Shown here: one piece after another, positions 10,687 through 22,109 of the stretch
Layout of the letters: every line of letters begins with the position of its first letter
Position numbering within the stretch: position 1 is the stretch's first letter
Translations under genes and position numbers: made by a program
The notes under the pieces: generated by a model
Told to the model about the DNA's origin: nothing
Seen by the model: only the letters and a program-made list of their open reading frames with translations
Databases searched by the model: none
Source of the DNA: Flaccisagitta enflata
Taxonomy: Eukaryota; Chaetognatha; Sagittoidea; Aphragmophora
DNA: 64,000 nucleotides
Direction of reading: 5' to 3'
Assembly (NCBI GenBank): GCA_965153355.1
Contig: OZ231126.1
Span: forward strand, 110,422,001 to 110,486,000

Positions 10687-13600
10687 TAGTAGGTGTATGC
10701 TGGGTGTCTGCTGGATCCATCCCCAACTCAGTAGTAGGTGTCTGCTGGGTGCCTGCTGCACCTATCCCCAACTTAGTAGAAGGTGTCTGCTACTGATCTG
10801 CTGGACCAATCCCATTGAAAACAGAAGATGTCTGCTAGTGTCTGCTGGTGTCCCAGCTTGGTAGTAGGTGTCTGCTAAACTTAAAGTCGTTGCAAGTTAG
10901 TGTTAGGTGTCTGCTCAGTACTGTATCTAACTGTGAAAATGTCTGCTGAGTGTCTGCTGGGTGTCTGCTGAACCAATCCCCACATTAGTAGACGGTGTCT
11001 GCTGGGTGTCACCTGTTTAACCCATCTGCACATTTAGCAAGGTGTCTGCTGGAATTGTCTCCATGAGCAAATCCCACATTGTGAAGTAGGTGTCTGCTGA
11101 TGTCTGCTGGACCCATCCCCAGCAGTAGTGGGTGTCTGCTGGGTGTCTGCTGGATGGCTCCCCTCGTGTAGATGATGTCTGCTGGTGCCCTGCTGGACTA
11201 TCCCCAACTTGAAAGTAGAGAAGGTAACAACAGTGTCTATGAACTAATCCCACATTGAAAGGTGTCTGATGTATTATATTTTAACCCATCTGCATTGTAG
11301 AAAGTGTCTGCTGGGTTTCTGCTGAACCAATCCCCACATTAGTAGAATTAATCTGCTGAATGTACCTGGACACATCTACGTGTAATGATTTCTTTATTAT
11401 ATTTAAGTCAGTGCAGAGTTAAGTATTAGTGTCTGCTGGACACATTGTGAAGGTGTACGATGTGTGCCTGTTTAACTGTCCGCACATTGAAGTAAGAAGG
11501 TGTCTGCTGAAGTATCTCAACGAACCGAAGTCCCCACATTAATGAAAGGTGTCTATGAGTGCTAGACCCATCTAAACCAGTAGTAGGTGTCTGCTGGGTG
11601 TCTGCTGGACCAATCCTCTCGGCCCAGTAGGCGGTGTCTGCTGGGTGTCTGCTGGACCATCCCAGAGCAGTGTCGGTGTCTGCTGGGTGCCTGCTGGACC
11701 TATCTAACCCAATAAGTGTCTCTATGTCTGCTAGATAATCCCATTATTAAAGTATCTGTGATGTACTGGACCCATCCCCAGTATAATAATGAGTGTCTGC
11801 CCCTAGACTTTGTAGAAGTCGTTACAAGTTAAGTATTAGTGACACTAGTGTCTCTGGTTTGCTCTAACTGCAAAGTTATCTGCTGGAAGTGTCTGCTGGT
11901 TTTATCCACATTCATGTGGTGCCTGTAGACATATTTAGTCAGTACAGGTAAAGTGACAAATTATCTGCTGGGTGTCTGGATCCAATTCCCACATTAGTAG
12001 AAGGTGTCTGATGTGTGCCTGTTTAACCCATCCAGCACGTTGTAGAAGGTGTCTGCTGGGTGTCTGCTGAAAATCCCACGTGGTAGAAGGTGTCTGGGTG
12101 TCTGCTGGTCCAATCCCCACATTAGTAGAAGGTGCCTGCTAGATATTTATAGAGTCAGTACAGCGCTAAGTACTAGGTGTCTGCTGGGTGTCTGCTGGAT
12201 CAATCCCCAACATAGTACTATCTAGGCGGAAAAAATCTTTCGTCTTGTAACAAAAACATATTTATCGGTGTAAAAATGCACACAAATCAATTACAAATCC
12301 ATCAATAATTAATTTGAGCTTTCTTTGACTGAATCAAAGCAGCCATTTAATTTGGAAGGGATTTGTAGAGCTGTTCGAGATACTCAGGAGTGGAGGCTTT
12401 CCAGATCTTTCTCATGATTCTTTTTGTCTATTCTTTTGCTACATTTGGACTCACAGCATTCAAAAGAATCATCAAATCACAGAAAAATTGGTGACTTAAA
12501 TAAAGCCCTTCAAATTTTCAAGCCCTTCAAATTTTCAAGCAGGTGACGCAAATCGCATCTGTCTAGCTCAAGGCGTTTAAAAATAATCAAAAAAAGAGTG
12601 AAATGACATCATCAGAAGATTGTGTAGAAATGGCAAAAGTGAAACTGAAGTATTTCAATCAAAGTTCAATAGCTTTTGAATGCATAGTGCTAGAGGGATG
12701 CGGTTTGCGTCAATCTCTTGCAAATTTGAAGGGCTTTATTTTTCTCACCAATTTTTTGACAATTGGTTGATTCTAACCCAAGATATGCATGTAAACGTAC
12801 CGAAAGATTTTCAGCCTGCTCCTGTTGAAGTAGTGTCTGCTGGGTGTCTGCTGGTCCAATCCCACATTTTAGTAGAAGGTGCCTGCTAGACATTCATAGT
12901 CAGTACAACGTTAAGTATTTGGTGTCTGCTGGGTGTCTGCTGGACCCATCCCCAAATTAGTAGTAGGTGTCTGCTGGGTGTCTGCTGGACCCATCCCCAA
13001 ATTAGTAGAAGGTGCCTGCTAGATATTCAAGGTCAGTAAGACAACGTTAACTAGTTTCAGCTGGTGTCATGCTGGATCCAGCCCCAACAAAGTAAGTATT
13101 AGGTGTCTGCTGGGTGTCTGCTGGATCCATCCTTAACTTAGTAGTAGGTGTCTGCTGGGTGTCTGCTGGATCCATCCCCAACTTAGTAGTAGGTGCCTGC
13201 AAGAGATTTATAGCGTCAGTACAACGCTATGTACTAGGTGTCTGCTTGGTGTCTGCTGGATCTATCCCCAACATAGTAGTAGGTGTCTGCTGTGTGTCTC
13301 TGTGGTCCAATCCCCATTGAAGTAGTAAAAGGTGCCTGCTAGACATTCATAGTCAGTACAACGTTAGGTATTTGGTGTCTGCTGGGTGTCTGCTGGACCA
13401 TCCCAAGTGGTAATAGGTGTCTGCTGGGTGTCTGCTGGACCCATCCCGAGAGTGGTAGAAGGTGCCTGCTAGATATTCATAGTCATTACAACGTTAAGTA
13501 TTTGGTGTCTGCTGGGTGCCTGCTGGATCCAACCCTTAACTTAGTAGTAGGTGTCTGCTGGGTGTCTGCTGGATCATCCCCAACTTAAAACGTAGGTGTC

Positions 13601-16600
13601 TGCAGGTGTCTGCTGGACCAATCCCACATTGGTGAAGGTGCCTGCTAGACATTTATAGAGTCAGTACAGCGCTAAGTACTAGATGTCTGCTGGGTGTCTG
13701 CTGGATCCATCTCCAACATAGTAGTGGTGTCTGCTGGGTGTCTGCTGGTCCAATCCCCACATTGTTAGAAGGTGCCTGCTAACCATTCATGGTCAATACA
13801 ACGTTAAGTACTTGGTGTCTACTGGGTGTCTGCTGGACCCATCCCAACAACTTTGAGAGTGTCTGCTGGGTATACTACAGTCCATCACAGCAACTTAGTA
13901 GAAGGTGCCTGCTAGACATTCATAGTCATTACAACGTCAAGTATTTGGTGTCTGCTGGGTGTCTGGATCCATCCCCAGCAATGTGGGGTGTCTGTGGGTC
14001 TGCTGGATCCATCCCAACAGTAGTAGGTGTCTGCTGGTGTCTGCTGGTACAATCCCCACATTGATGAAGGTGCTAGACATTTATACTAATCAATACACAA
14101 AGCGCTAGTACTGAAGTGCCACCAGGTGTCTGCTGGATCCATCCCCAACTTAATGGTAGGTGTCTGCATGGTGTCTGCTGGATCCATCCCCAACTTAGTA
14201 GAAGGTGTCTGCTGGGTGTCTGATGGTCCAATCCCCACATTAGTAGAAGGTGCCTGCTGGAGCATTTGTAAGTCAGTCCCAGGCTAGCTAAGTACTAAGG
14301 TGTCTGATGGGTGTCTGCTGGATCCATCCCCCAGCATGAGTAGTAGGTGTCTGCTGGGTGTCTGCTGGTCCAATCCCCACAGTGGTAGAAGGTGCCTGCT
14401 AGACATTCATAGTCAGTACAACCGTTAAGTATTTAATTGTCTGCTTGGTGTCTGCTGGGCCCATCCCAAATTAGTGGTAGGTGTCTGCTGAGACTTTCTG
14501 CTGGGTGTCTGCTGAGTCCATCCCCAGCTAGTGAAAGGTGCCTGCTAGACATTCTTAATTAGTACAACGTTAAGTATTTGGTGACTACTGGGTGTCTGCT
14601 GGATCCATCCCCAACTAGTAGGTGTCTGCTGGGTGTCTGCTGGATCCATCCCCAACTTAGTAATGGGTGTCTTGCTGGGTGTCTGCTGGTACAATCCCCA
14701 CATTAGTAGAAGGTGTAGACATTTATAGAGTCAGTACAGCGCTAAGTACTAGGTGTCTGATGGGTGTCTGCTGGATCCATCCCCATCATAGTAGTAGGTG
14801 TCTGCTGGGTGTCTGCTGGTCCAATCCCCACATTAGTAGAAGGTGCCTGCTAGATTGATTCATAGTCAGTACAACGTTAAGTATTTGAGTGTCTGCTGGG
14901 TGTCTGCTGGACCTATCTACCGTGTGTGGAGTGTCTGCTGGTGTCTGCTGGACCCATCCCCAAATTAGTAGAAGGTGCCTGCTAGATATTCATAGTCAGT
15001 ACACCGTTAACTGTTAGGTGTCTGCTGAGTGTCTGCTGGACCCATCCCCAACTTAGTAGTAGGTGTCTGCTGGGTGTCTGCTGGATTGTCCCAACTTAGT
15101 AGTAGGTGTCTGCTGGGTGTCTGCTGGTCCAATCCCATTAGTAGAAGGTGCCTGCTAGACATTCATAGAGTCAGATCAGCACTAAGACTAGGTACTAGGT
15201 GTCTGCTGGGTGTCTGCTGGATCCATCCCCAACATAGCAGTAGGTGTCTGCTGGGTGTCTGCTGGGGTCAATCCCCACATTAGTAGAAGGTGCCTGCTAG
15301 CCATTCATAGTCAGTACAACATTAAGAAAATGTTGTTATCTCTGGAGTGTTTGCTGGACCATCCCCAACTTAGCAGTATTTGGTGTCTGCTGGGTGTCTG
15401 CTGGACCCATCCCCAAATTAGTAGAAGGTGCCTGCTGGATATTCATTGTCAGTACAGTATTCATTGTCAGTACGTTAAGTATTTGGTGTCTGCTGGGTGT
15501 CTGCTGGATCCATCCCCAACTTAGTAGTAGGTGTCTGCTGGGTGTCTGCTGGTCCAATCCCCACATTAGTAGAAGGTGCCTGCTAACCATTCATAGTCAG
15601 TACAACGTTAAGTATTTGGTGTCTACTGGGTGTCTGCTGGACCCATCCCCAACTTAGCAGTAAGTGTCTGCTGGGTGTCTGCTGAGTCCATCCCCAACTT
15701 AGTAGAAGGTGCCTGCTAGACATTCATAGTCAGTACAACGTTAAGTATTTGGTGTCTGCTGGGTGTCTGCTGGATCCATCCCCAATTTAGTAGTAGGTGT
15801 CTGCTGGGTGTCTGCTGGTAAAATCCCCACATTAGTAGAAGGTGCCTGCTAGACATTTATAGTCAGTACAGCGCTAAGTACAAGGTGTCTGATGGGTGTC
15901 TGCTGGATCCATCCCCAACATAGAAGTAGGTGTCTGCTGGGTGTCTGCTGGTCCAATCCCCACATTAGTAGAAGGTGCCTGCTAGACATTCATAGTCAGT
16001 ACAATGTTAAGTATTTGGTGTCTACTGGGTGTCTGCTGGACCCATCCCCAACTTAGCAGTAAGTGTCTGCTGGGTGTCTGCTGAGTCCATCCCCAACTTA
16101 GTAAAAGGTGCCTGCTAGATAATCATAGTCAGTACAACGTTAAGTATTTGGTGTCTGCTGGGTGTCTGCTGGATCCATCCCCAACTTAGTAGTAGGTGTC
16201 TGCTGGGTGTCTGCTGGATCCATCCCCAACTTAGTAGTAGGTGTCTGCTGGGTGTCTGCTGGTACAATCCCCACATTAGTAGAAGGTGCCTGCTAGACAT
16301 TTATAGTCAGTACAGCGCTAAGTACAAGGTGTCTGATGGGTGTCTGCTGGATCCATCCCCAACATAGTAGTAGGTGTCTGCTGGGTGTCTGCTGGTCCAA
16401 TCCCCACATTAGTAGAAGGTGCCTGCTAGACATTCATAGTCAGTACAACGTTAAGTATTTGGTGTCTGCTGGGTGTCTGCTGGACCCATCCCCAAATTAG
16501 TAGTAGGTGTCTGCTGGGTGTCTGCTGGACCCATCCCCAAATTAGTAGAAGGTGCCTGCTAGATATTTATAGTCAGTACAACGTTAACTATTTGGTGTCT

Positions 16601-17536
16601 GCTGGGTGTCTGCTGGATCCATCCCCAACTTAGTAGTAGGTGTCTGCTGGGTGTCTGCTGGATCCATCCCCAACTTAGTAGTAGGTGTCTGCTGGGTGTC
16701 TGCTGGTCCAATCCCCACATTAGTAGAAGGTGCCTGCTAGACATTTATAGAGTCAGTACAGCGCTAAGTACTAGGTGTCTGCTGGGTGTCTGCTGGATCC
16801 ATCCCCAACATAGTAGTAGGTGTCTGCTGGGTGTCTGCTGGTCCAATCCCCACATTAGTAGAAGGTGCCTGCTAGACATTCATAGTCAGTACAACGTTAA
16901 GTATTTGGTGTCTGCTGGGTGTCTGCTGGATCCATCCCCAACTTAGTAGTAGGTGTCTGCTGGGTGTCTGCTGGACCCATCCCCAGATTAGTAGAAGGTG
17001 CCTGCTAGACATTCATAGTCAGTACAACGTTAACTATTTGGTGTCTGCTGGGTGTCTGCTGGATCCATCTCCAACTTAATAGTAGGTGTCTGCTGGGTGT
17101 CTGCTGGATCCATCCCCAACTTAGTAGTAGGTGTCTGCTGGGTGTCTGCTGGTCCAATCCCCACATTAGTAGAAGGTGCCTGCTAGACATTTATAGAGTC
17201 AGTACAGCGCTAAGTACTAGGTGTCTGCTGGGTGTCTGCTGGATCCATCCCCATCATAGTAGTAGGTGTCTGCTGGGTGTCTGCTGGTCTAATCCCCACA
17301 TTAGTAGAAGGTGCCTGCTAGACATTCATAGTCAGTACAACGTTAAGTATTTGGTGTCTGCTGGGTGTCTGATAGATCCATCCCTACCTTAGTAGTAGGT
17401 GTCTGCTGGGTGTCTGCTGGATTCATCCCCATGGCTCTTATTTTTGGTGTCTGCTGAGGTGCCTGCTAGATCCATCCCCAAAAGAAGGAAAATTTTAGTG
17501 GAGGTGTCTGATGAGTCCAAGTGTCTGCTAGATCAC
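10687..17536 (-). repeat. right arm of the giant palindrome (same minisatellite, reversed)
   Basis: This is the reverse complement of the left-arm monomers (GGTGTCTGCTGGGTGTCTGC and related). Its outermost ~135 bp (17,400-17,536) match the reverse complement of 5,005-5,110. The match includes non-repetitive markers such as CATGGCTCTTATTTTTGG and CCCCAAAAGAAGGAAAATT, so the two arms are truly homologous. 15,330-17,400 is regular with a ~445 bp period (identical blocks at 16,115, 16,559 and 17,005). 10,700-15,300 is much more degenerate, with many small deletions. Confidence 0.93.
12225..12816. mobile_element. ~590 bp fold-back (MITE-like) insertion in the right arm
   Basis: Non-satellite DNA interrupts the minisatellite. 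Its ends are inverted: GGCGGAAAAAATCTTTCG at the left and the complement of CGAAAGATTTTCAGCC at the right. Inner segments are also inverted: AAAAATTGGTGACTTAAATA / AAGCCCTTCAAATTTTCAAG near 12,485-12,535 against 12,715-12,765, and TGACGCAAATCGCATC against GATGCGGTTTGCGTCA. The whole can fold into a long imperfect hairpin. There is no coding frame and no clear target duplication. Confidence 0.7.
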
Positions 17537-17544
17537 AGGTTCCC

Positions 17545-19645
17545 ATCATGGTATGGTTATTTGTTCAATATAAATAATAGGGATGTGCTGACTACCTTGC
17601 ATCTTTTTATTTTGGGTTGACATGAAATGTTTGAGGGAATGGTCTCAATCAGTGGAAAGGATTTTGATTTTAGGTTGTGGGTTGCATGAACCTTTTACAA
17701 TGGGAAGATCAGATGGATGTGTGGTCCAAAACAGCACAATCATCTGGTACTCTTTCTTGTCACTGGTACTTGTAGCAAACAGGTTAGAATTATTGATTTT
17801 TTCCTGGTTGGTTCCTGGTTGGATTGTTGTCTTGAATTATTTCATGATTATGTTGAGATAGACTTAGTTATTTTGAATGCTAAGGATAGTTGTGATGGGT
17901 CTGGATTAAACACCAGGGAGAGCTCCAAAGGCTCTCATCCTTAAGTAAAGTAGGGTTGAGTAGTAGTGTTGTCCAACTTTCATATATTTCAGTGCCATGG
18001 TATAGAATGCCGGCGATCCCATGTGGTTGATTCTCGATTCTTGCCTCTAATGGTATGGTTTTTAACAACATTGCCTTTGATATCTAGATTATCCTTGGAT
18101 AGCTACATCATCATTTGGTTATTTGTTCAATATAAATAACAGGGATGTGTTGACTACTTTGCATCTTTTTATTTTGGGTTGACATGAAATGTTTGAGGGA
18201 ATGGTCTCAATCAGTGGAAAGGATTTTGATTTTAGGTTGTGGGTTGCATGAACCTTTTACAATGGGAAGATCAGATGGATGTGTGGTCCAAAACAGCACA
18301 ATCGTCTGGTACTCTTTCTTGTCACTGGTACTTGTAGCAAACAGGTTAGAATTATTGATTTCTTCCTGGTTGGTTCCTGGTTGGATTGTTGTCTTGAATT
18401 ATTTCATGATTATGTTGAGATAGACTTAGTTATTTTGAATGCTAAGGATAGTTGTGATGGGTCCGGATTAAACACCAGTGAGAGCTCCAAAGGCTCTCAT
18501 CCTTAAGTAAAGTAGGGTTGAGTAGTAGTGTTGTCCAACTTTCATATATTTCAGTGCCATGGTATAGAATGCCGGCGATCCCATATGGTAGATTCTCAAT
18601 TCTTGCCTCTAATGGTATGGTTTTTAACAACATTGCTGCTTTAATATCTAAGATTATCCTTGGATGCTTCATCATCATTTGATTTATTTGTTCAATATAA
18701 ATAATAGGGATGTGCTGACTACTTTGCATCTTTTTATTTTGGGTTGACATGAAATGTTTGAGGGAATGGTCTCAATCAGTGGAAAGGATTTGGATTTTAG
18801 GTTGTGGGTTGCATGAACCTTTTACAATGGGAAGATTCGATGGATGTGTGGTCCAAAACAGCACAATCGTCTGGTACTCTTTCTTGTCACTGGTACTAGT
18901 AGCAAACAGGTTAGAATTGATTTCCTGGTTGGTTCTGGTTGAATTGTTGTCTTGAATTATTTCATGATTATGTTGAGATAAACTTAGTTATTTTGAATGC
19001 TAAGGATAGTTGTGATGGGTCCGGATTAAACACCAGTGAGAGCTCCAAAGGCTCTCATCCTTAAGTAAAGTAGGGTTGAGTAGAAGTGTTGTCCAACTTT
19101 CATATATTTCAGTGCCATGGTATAGAATGCCGGCGATCCCATATGGTTGATTCTCGATTCTTGCCTCTAATGGTATGGTTTTTAACAACATTGCCTTTAA
19201 TATCTAGATTATCCTTGGATAGCTACATCATCATTTGGTTATTTGTTCAATATAAATAATAGGGATGTGCTGACTACTTTGCATCTTTTTATTTTGGGTT
19301 GACATGAAATGTTTGAGGGAATGGTCTCAATCAGTGGAAAGGATTTTGATTTTAGGTTGTGGGTTGCATGAACCTTTTACAATGGGAAGATCAGATGGAG
19401 GTGTGGTCCAAAACAGCACAATCGTCTGGTACTCTTTCTTGTCACTGGTACTTGTAGCAAACAGGTTAGAATTATTGATTTTTTCCTGGTTGGTTCCTGG
19501 TTGGATAGTTGTCTTGAATTATTTCATGATTATGTTGAGTTATTGATTATTTTGAATGCTAAGGATAGTTGTGATGGGTCCGGATTAAACACCAGTGAGA
19601 GCTCCAAAGTTGAGGGTTGAGTAGTAGTGTTGTCCAACTTTCATA
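17545..19645 (+). repeat. ~560-bp satellite, four tandem copies
   Basis: Units begin near GGTTATTTGTTCAATATAAA at 17,551, 18,113, 18,679 and 19,233 (spacing 562, 566, 554). Divergence is only a few percent; the fourth copy is cut at ~19,645. A 79-80 residue plus-strand frame and a 63-102 residue minus-strand frame persist in most copies, but this follows from recent duplication and is not proof of coding. Confidence 0.93.
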
Positions 19646-20148
19646 AGAGAAGCTTTTGGTTAAAACATATGACCATCGTTGTTTTGAGCTGGCAAGTGCC
19701 CAGCACACCAAATGATAGGGAATGAGGTAGTGGACAGGGCTATGCTCGTCAATCTTGTTTCATGGGTGAGTTGAGCTGTCATTGGGTCAAGTATATATAT
19801 CTCAGTCTCTGCAAGTCTTTGTTTCTCAATATGAGCATGTAACCTATCTTACACACTTTCCCATCCCGTATCTATCTGCGAAAAAGAAGAAATAGAACTC
19901 ACGAAAATGGACAGAATCAAAAGATGATCGCTGGAGATGTGACTCTGTACCTGTACCAATGTGTATCTTTGAAACAGTGGACTCATCCCATGAAAAGGAA
20001 ATGGGTACCTACGATGTTCATGCCTGTCACGATAAAAAGCCCGTCGTTGATACAAAAGAGAAATGTCTGTAACGATAACAGGCCCATCATTGATACATAA
20101 GAAGAGCTTTTGGTAAAACATATGACCATCGTTGTTTTGAGCAAGCAA
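19646..20148 (-). repeat. satellite G, minus-oriented block
   Basis: Reverse complement of the ~410-505 bp unit that fills 25,549-31,788. Recognisable by CCATCGTTGTTTTGAGCTGG, CTCACCCATG-type junctions and GATACGGGATGGGAAAGTG. It ends where a LINE fragment is inserted. Confidence 0.9.
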
Positions 20149-20745
20149 CTAATTGATGTTTGCGCATCCTATTGTGCGCGTTTTTGCCTCAAATTTAATG
20201 TGGCCAAAACAAAAGTGATGGTTTTTGGTAAGCTTAGTCGTGTTATTGATACATTGGCGAAGATAACTGTCAATGGAATAAGTGTTGATTATGTTAAATC
20301 CTGTAAGTACCTTGGATTTTATTTATTGTCACACGATAAACTAAAATTTTCATTTAATGAAGATTTACGCGGTTTCTTTGGTAGCATAAACTCTATTTTG
20401 TCAAGCGTTCAAAAACCAAGGGAAAATGTACTCATGCAACTACTATACTCAAATTGCGTACCTAAACTTACTTTTGGTGCTCCTGTAAAAGAGCCCAGCG
20501 CGTCAGAAATGAATCAAATGAATGTGGCACTGAACACTGCTATACGCCGTATATTTAGTTTTCGTCAATGGCAAAGTATCCGTCAGATACGGGAAGTTTA
20601 TGGCTTTGATTCTATCGAATTATTGTATACGAAAGCAAAAAAGCGTTTCTTTAATGCCATGATTGCTCATGATAACGGGACTTTGATGTTTTTGGCGGCC
20701 CTCCAAAGAGAGAGCGAGGAAAGAGAAAGAAATTTAACCCCGTGA
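20149..20745 (+). pseudogene. LINE reverse transcriptase, C-terminal fragment
   Basis: About 198 residues from the element, ending at TGA 20,743-20,745. The upstream ATG at 20,110 belongs to the flanking satellite, so it is not a native start. FNVAKTKVMVFGK followed by CKYLGFYL matches the region just after the catalytic palm of non-LTR RTs (beta-hairpin and thumb), and the remainder (LLYSNCVPKLTFGAPV, ALNTAIRRIF) matches the usual C-terminal extension of these ORF2 proteins. The catalytic YADD-type box and the endonuclease are absent, lost by 5' truncation. The frame is otherwise intact, so the insertion is fairly young. Clade not assigned. Confidence 0.75.
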
Positions 20746-20872
20746 TGTTACTCTTTCTTGAAACTAGTGGGACTGGGTTGCTGGATTCTGTGTAGTAGAG
20801 TAGTTGTCTATGATTTTGACTGTTGCTTGGATTGTCGCATTTCATGTTGACGAAAATAAAACGATAAAAAAA
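20149..20872 (+). mobile_element. 5'-truncated non-LTR retrotransposon (LINE) insertion
   Basis: A 724 bp segment without satellite sequence splits a minus-oriented satellite G unit. It carries the end of a reverse-transcriptase ORF, a short 3' UTR, AATAAA at 20,855-20,860 and a terminal A-run. Comparison with intact units shows that about 20 bp of satellite (GTGCCCAGCACACCAAATGA region) are missing at the insertion point. There is no target duplication. Confidence 0.75.
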
Positions 20873-21396
20873 TAGGGAATGAGGTAGTGGACAGGGCTAT
20901 GCTCGTCAATAATGTTTCATGGGTGAGTTGAGCTGTCATTGGGTCAAGTATATATATCTCAGTCTCTGCAAGTCTTTGTTTCTCAATATGAGCATGTAAC
21001 CTATCATACACACTTTCCCATCCCGTATCTATCTGCGAAAAAGCAACGATTCATCCTCTTATAGTTCTAACCACAATGATAACTGATGTCGGTTAAAGTG
21101 GAATCTTTCACCGCAAAAGTCATGCGTTATTTGAGAGTAATAGTCTTGATCTCATCCCATGAAAAGGAAATGGGTGCCTACGCTGTTCATGCCTGTCACG
21201 ATAAAAAGCCCGTCATTGATAAAGGAAATGGGTGCCTACGCTGTTAATGCCTGTCTCGATAACAGGCCCGTTGTTGATACATAAGAGAAGCTTTTGGTTA
21301 AAACATATGACCATCATCGTTTTGAGCTGGCAAGTGCCCAGCACACCAAATGATAGGGAATGAGGTAGTGGACAGGGCTATGCTTGTCAATCTTGT
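20873..21396 (-). repeat. satellite G, minus-oriented block (continuation)
   Basis: Resumes at TAGGGAATGAGGTAGTGGAC directly after the LINE A-tail and runs to an orientation switch near 21,396, where the sequence passes directly into ATTGTGGTTAAAACTATAAG of the opposite strand. Confidence 0.88.
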
Positions 21397-21978
21397 TCAT
21401 TGTGGTTAAAACTATAAGAGGATGAATCGTTGCTTTTTCGCAGATAGATACGGGATGGGAAAGTGTGTATGATAGGTTACATGCTCATATTGAGAAACAA
21501 AGACTTGCAGAGACTGAGATATATATACTTGACCCAATGACAGCTCAACTCACCCATGAAACATGATTGACGAGCATAGCCCTGTCCACTACCTCATTCC
21601 CTATTATTTGGTGTGCTGGGCACTTGCCTGCTCAAAACAACGATGGTCACATGTTTTACCAAAAGCTCTTCTTATGTATTAACGACGGGCCTGTTATCGT
21701 GACAGGCATTTCTCTTTTGTATCAACGACGGGCTTTTTATCGTGACAGGCATGAACAGCGTAGGTACCCATTTCCTTTTCATGGGATGAGTCCACAGATT
21801 CAAAGATACACATTGGTACAGGTACAGAGTCACATCTCCAGCGATCATCTTTTGATTCTGTCCATTTTCTTGAGTTCTTTTTCTTCTTTTTCGCAGATTG
21901 ATACTGGATGGGAAAGTGTGTAAGATAGGTTACATGCTCATATTGAGAAACAAAGACTTGCAGAGACTGAGATATATA
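21397..21978 (+). repeat. satellite G, plus-oriented block
   Basis: One complete unit plus part of the next, ending at GAGATATATA where the 3,570 bp TIR element begins. The expected continuation (CTTGACCCAATGACAGC) is found on the far side of the insertion at ~25,556. Confidence 0.9.
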
Positions 21979-22109
21979 TTACGCCGGTTGCATCCCGGAA
22001 ATATGCCAAATCGTGCCTTTGCGCCCATCTCACAATGTTCCTTTGCAAAAACCTGACTGAACGAGCCCATGCGCAACTTTCTACGCGCGCGGGAACCTTT
22101 TTTAGGGCG
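21979..22109 (+). repeat. left terminal inverted repeat, 131 bp
   Basis: Matches the reverse complement of 25,418-25,548, including TTGCAAAAACCTGACTGAAC and the end motif CCTTTTTTAGGGCG. Confidence 0.9.

Noticed and set aside
5348-17190. Dozens of 61-156 codon frames (MSSRHLLLMWG, GVCWIHPQ types) in the palindrome
   Set aside because: They arise because the 45 bp unit is divisible by three and lacks stops in some frames on both strands. They break at every 134/179 bp block and have no splice or composition support.
5004-17536. CRISPR array
   Set aside because: The repeats are contiguous with no unique spacers, and the context is eukaryotic.
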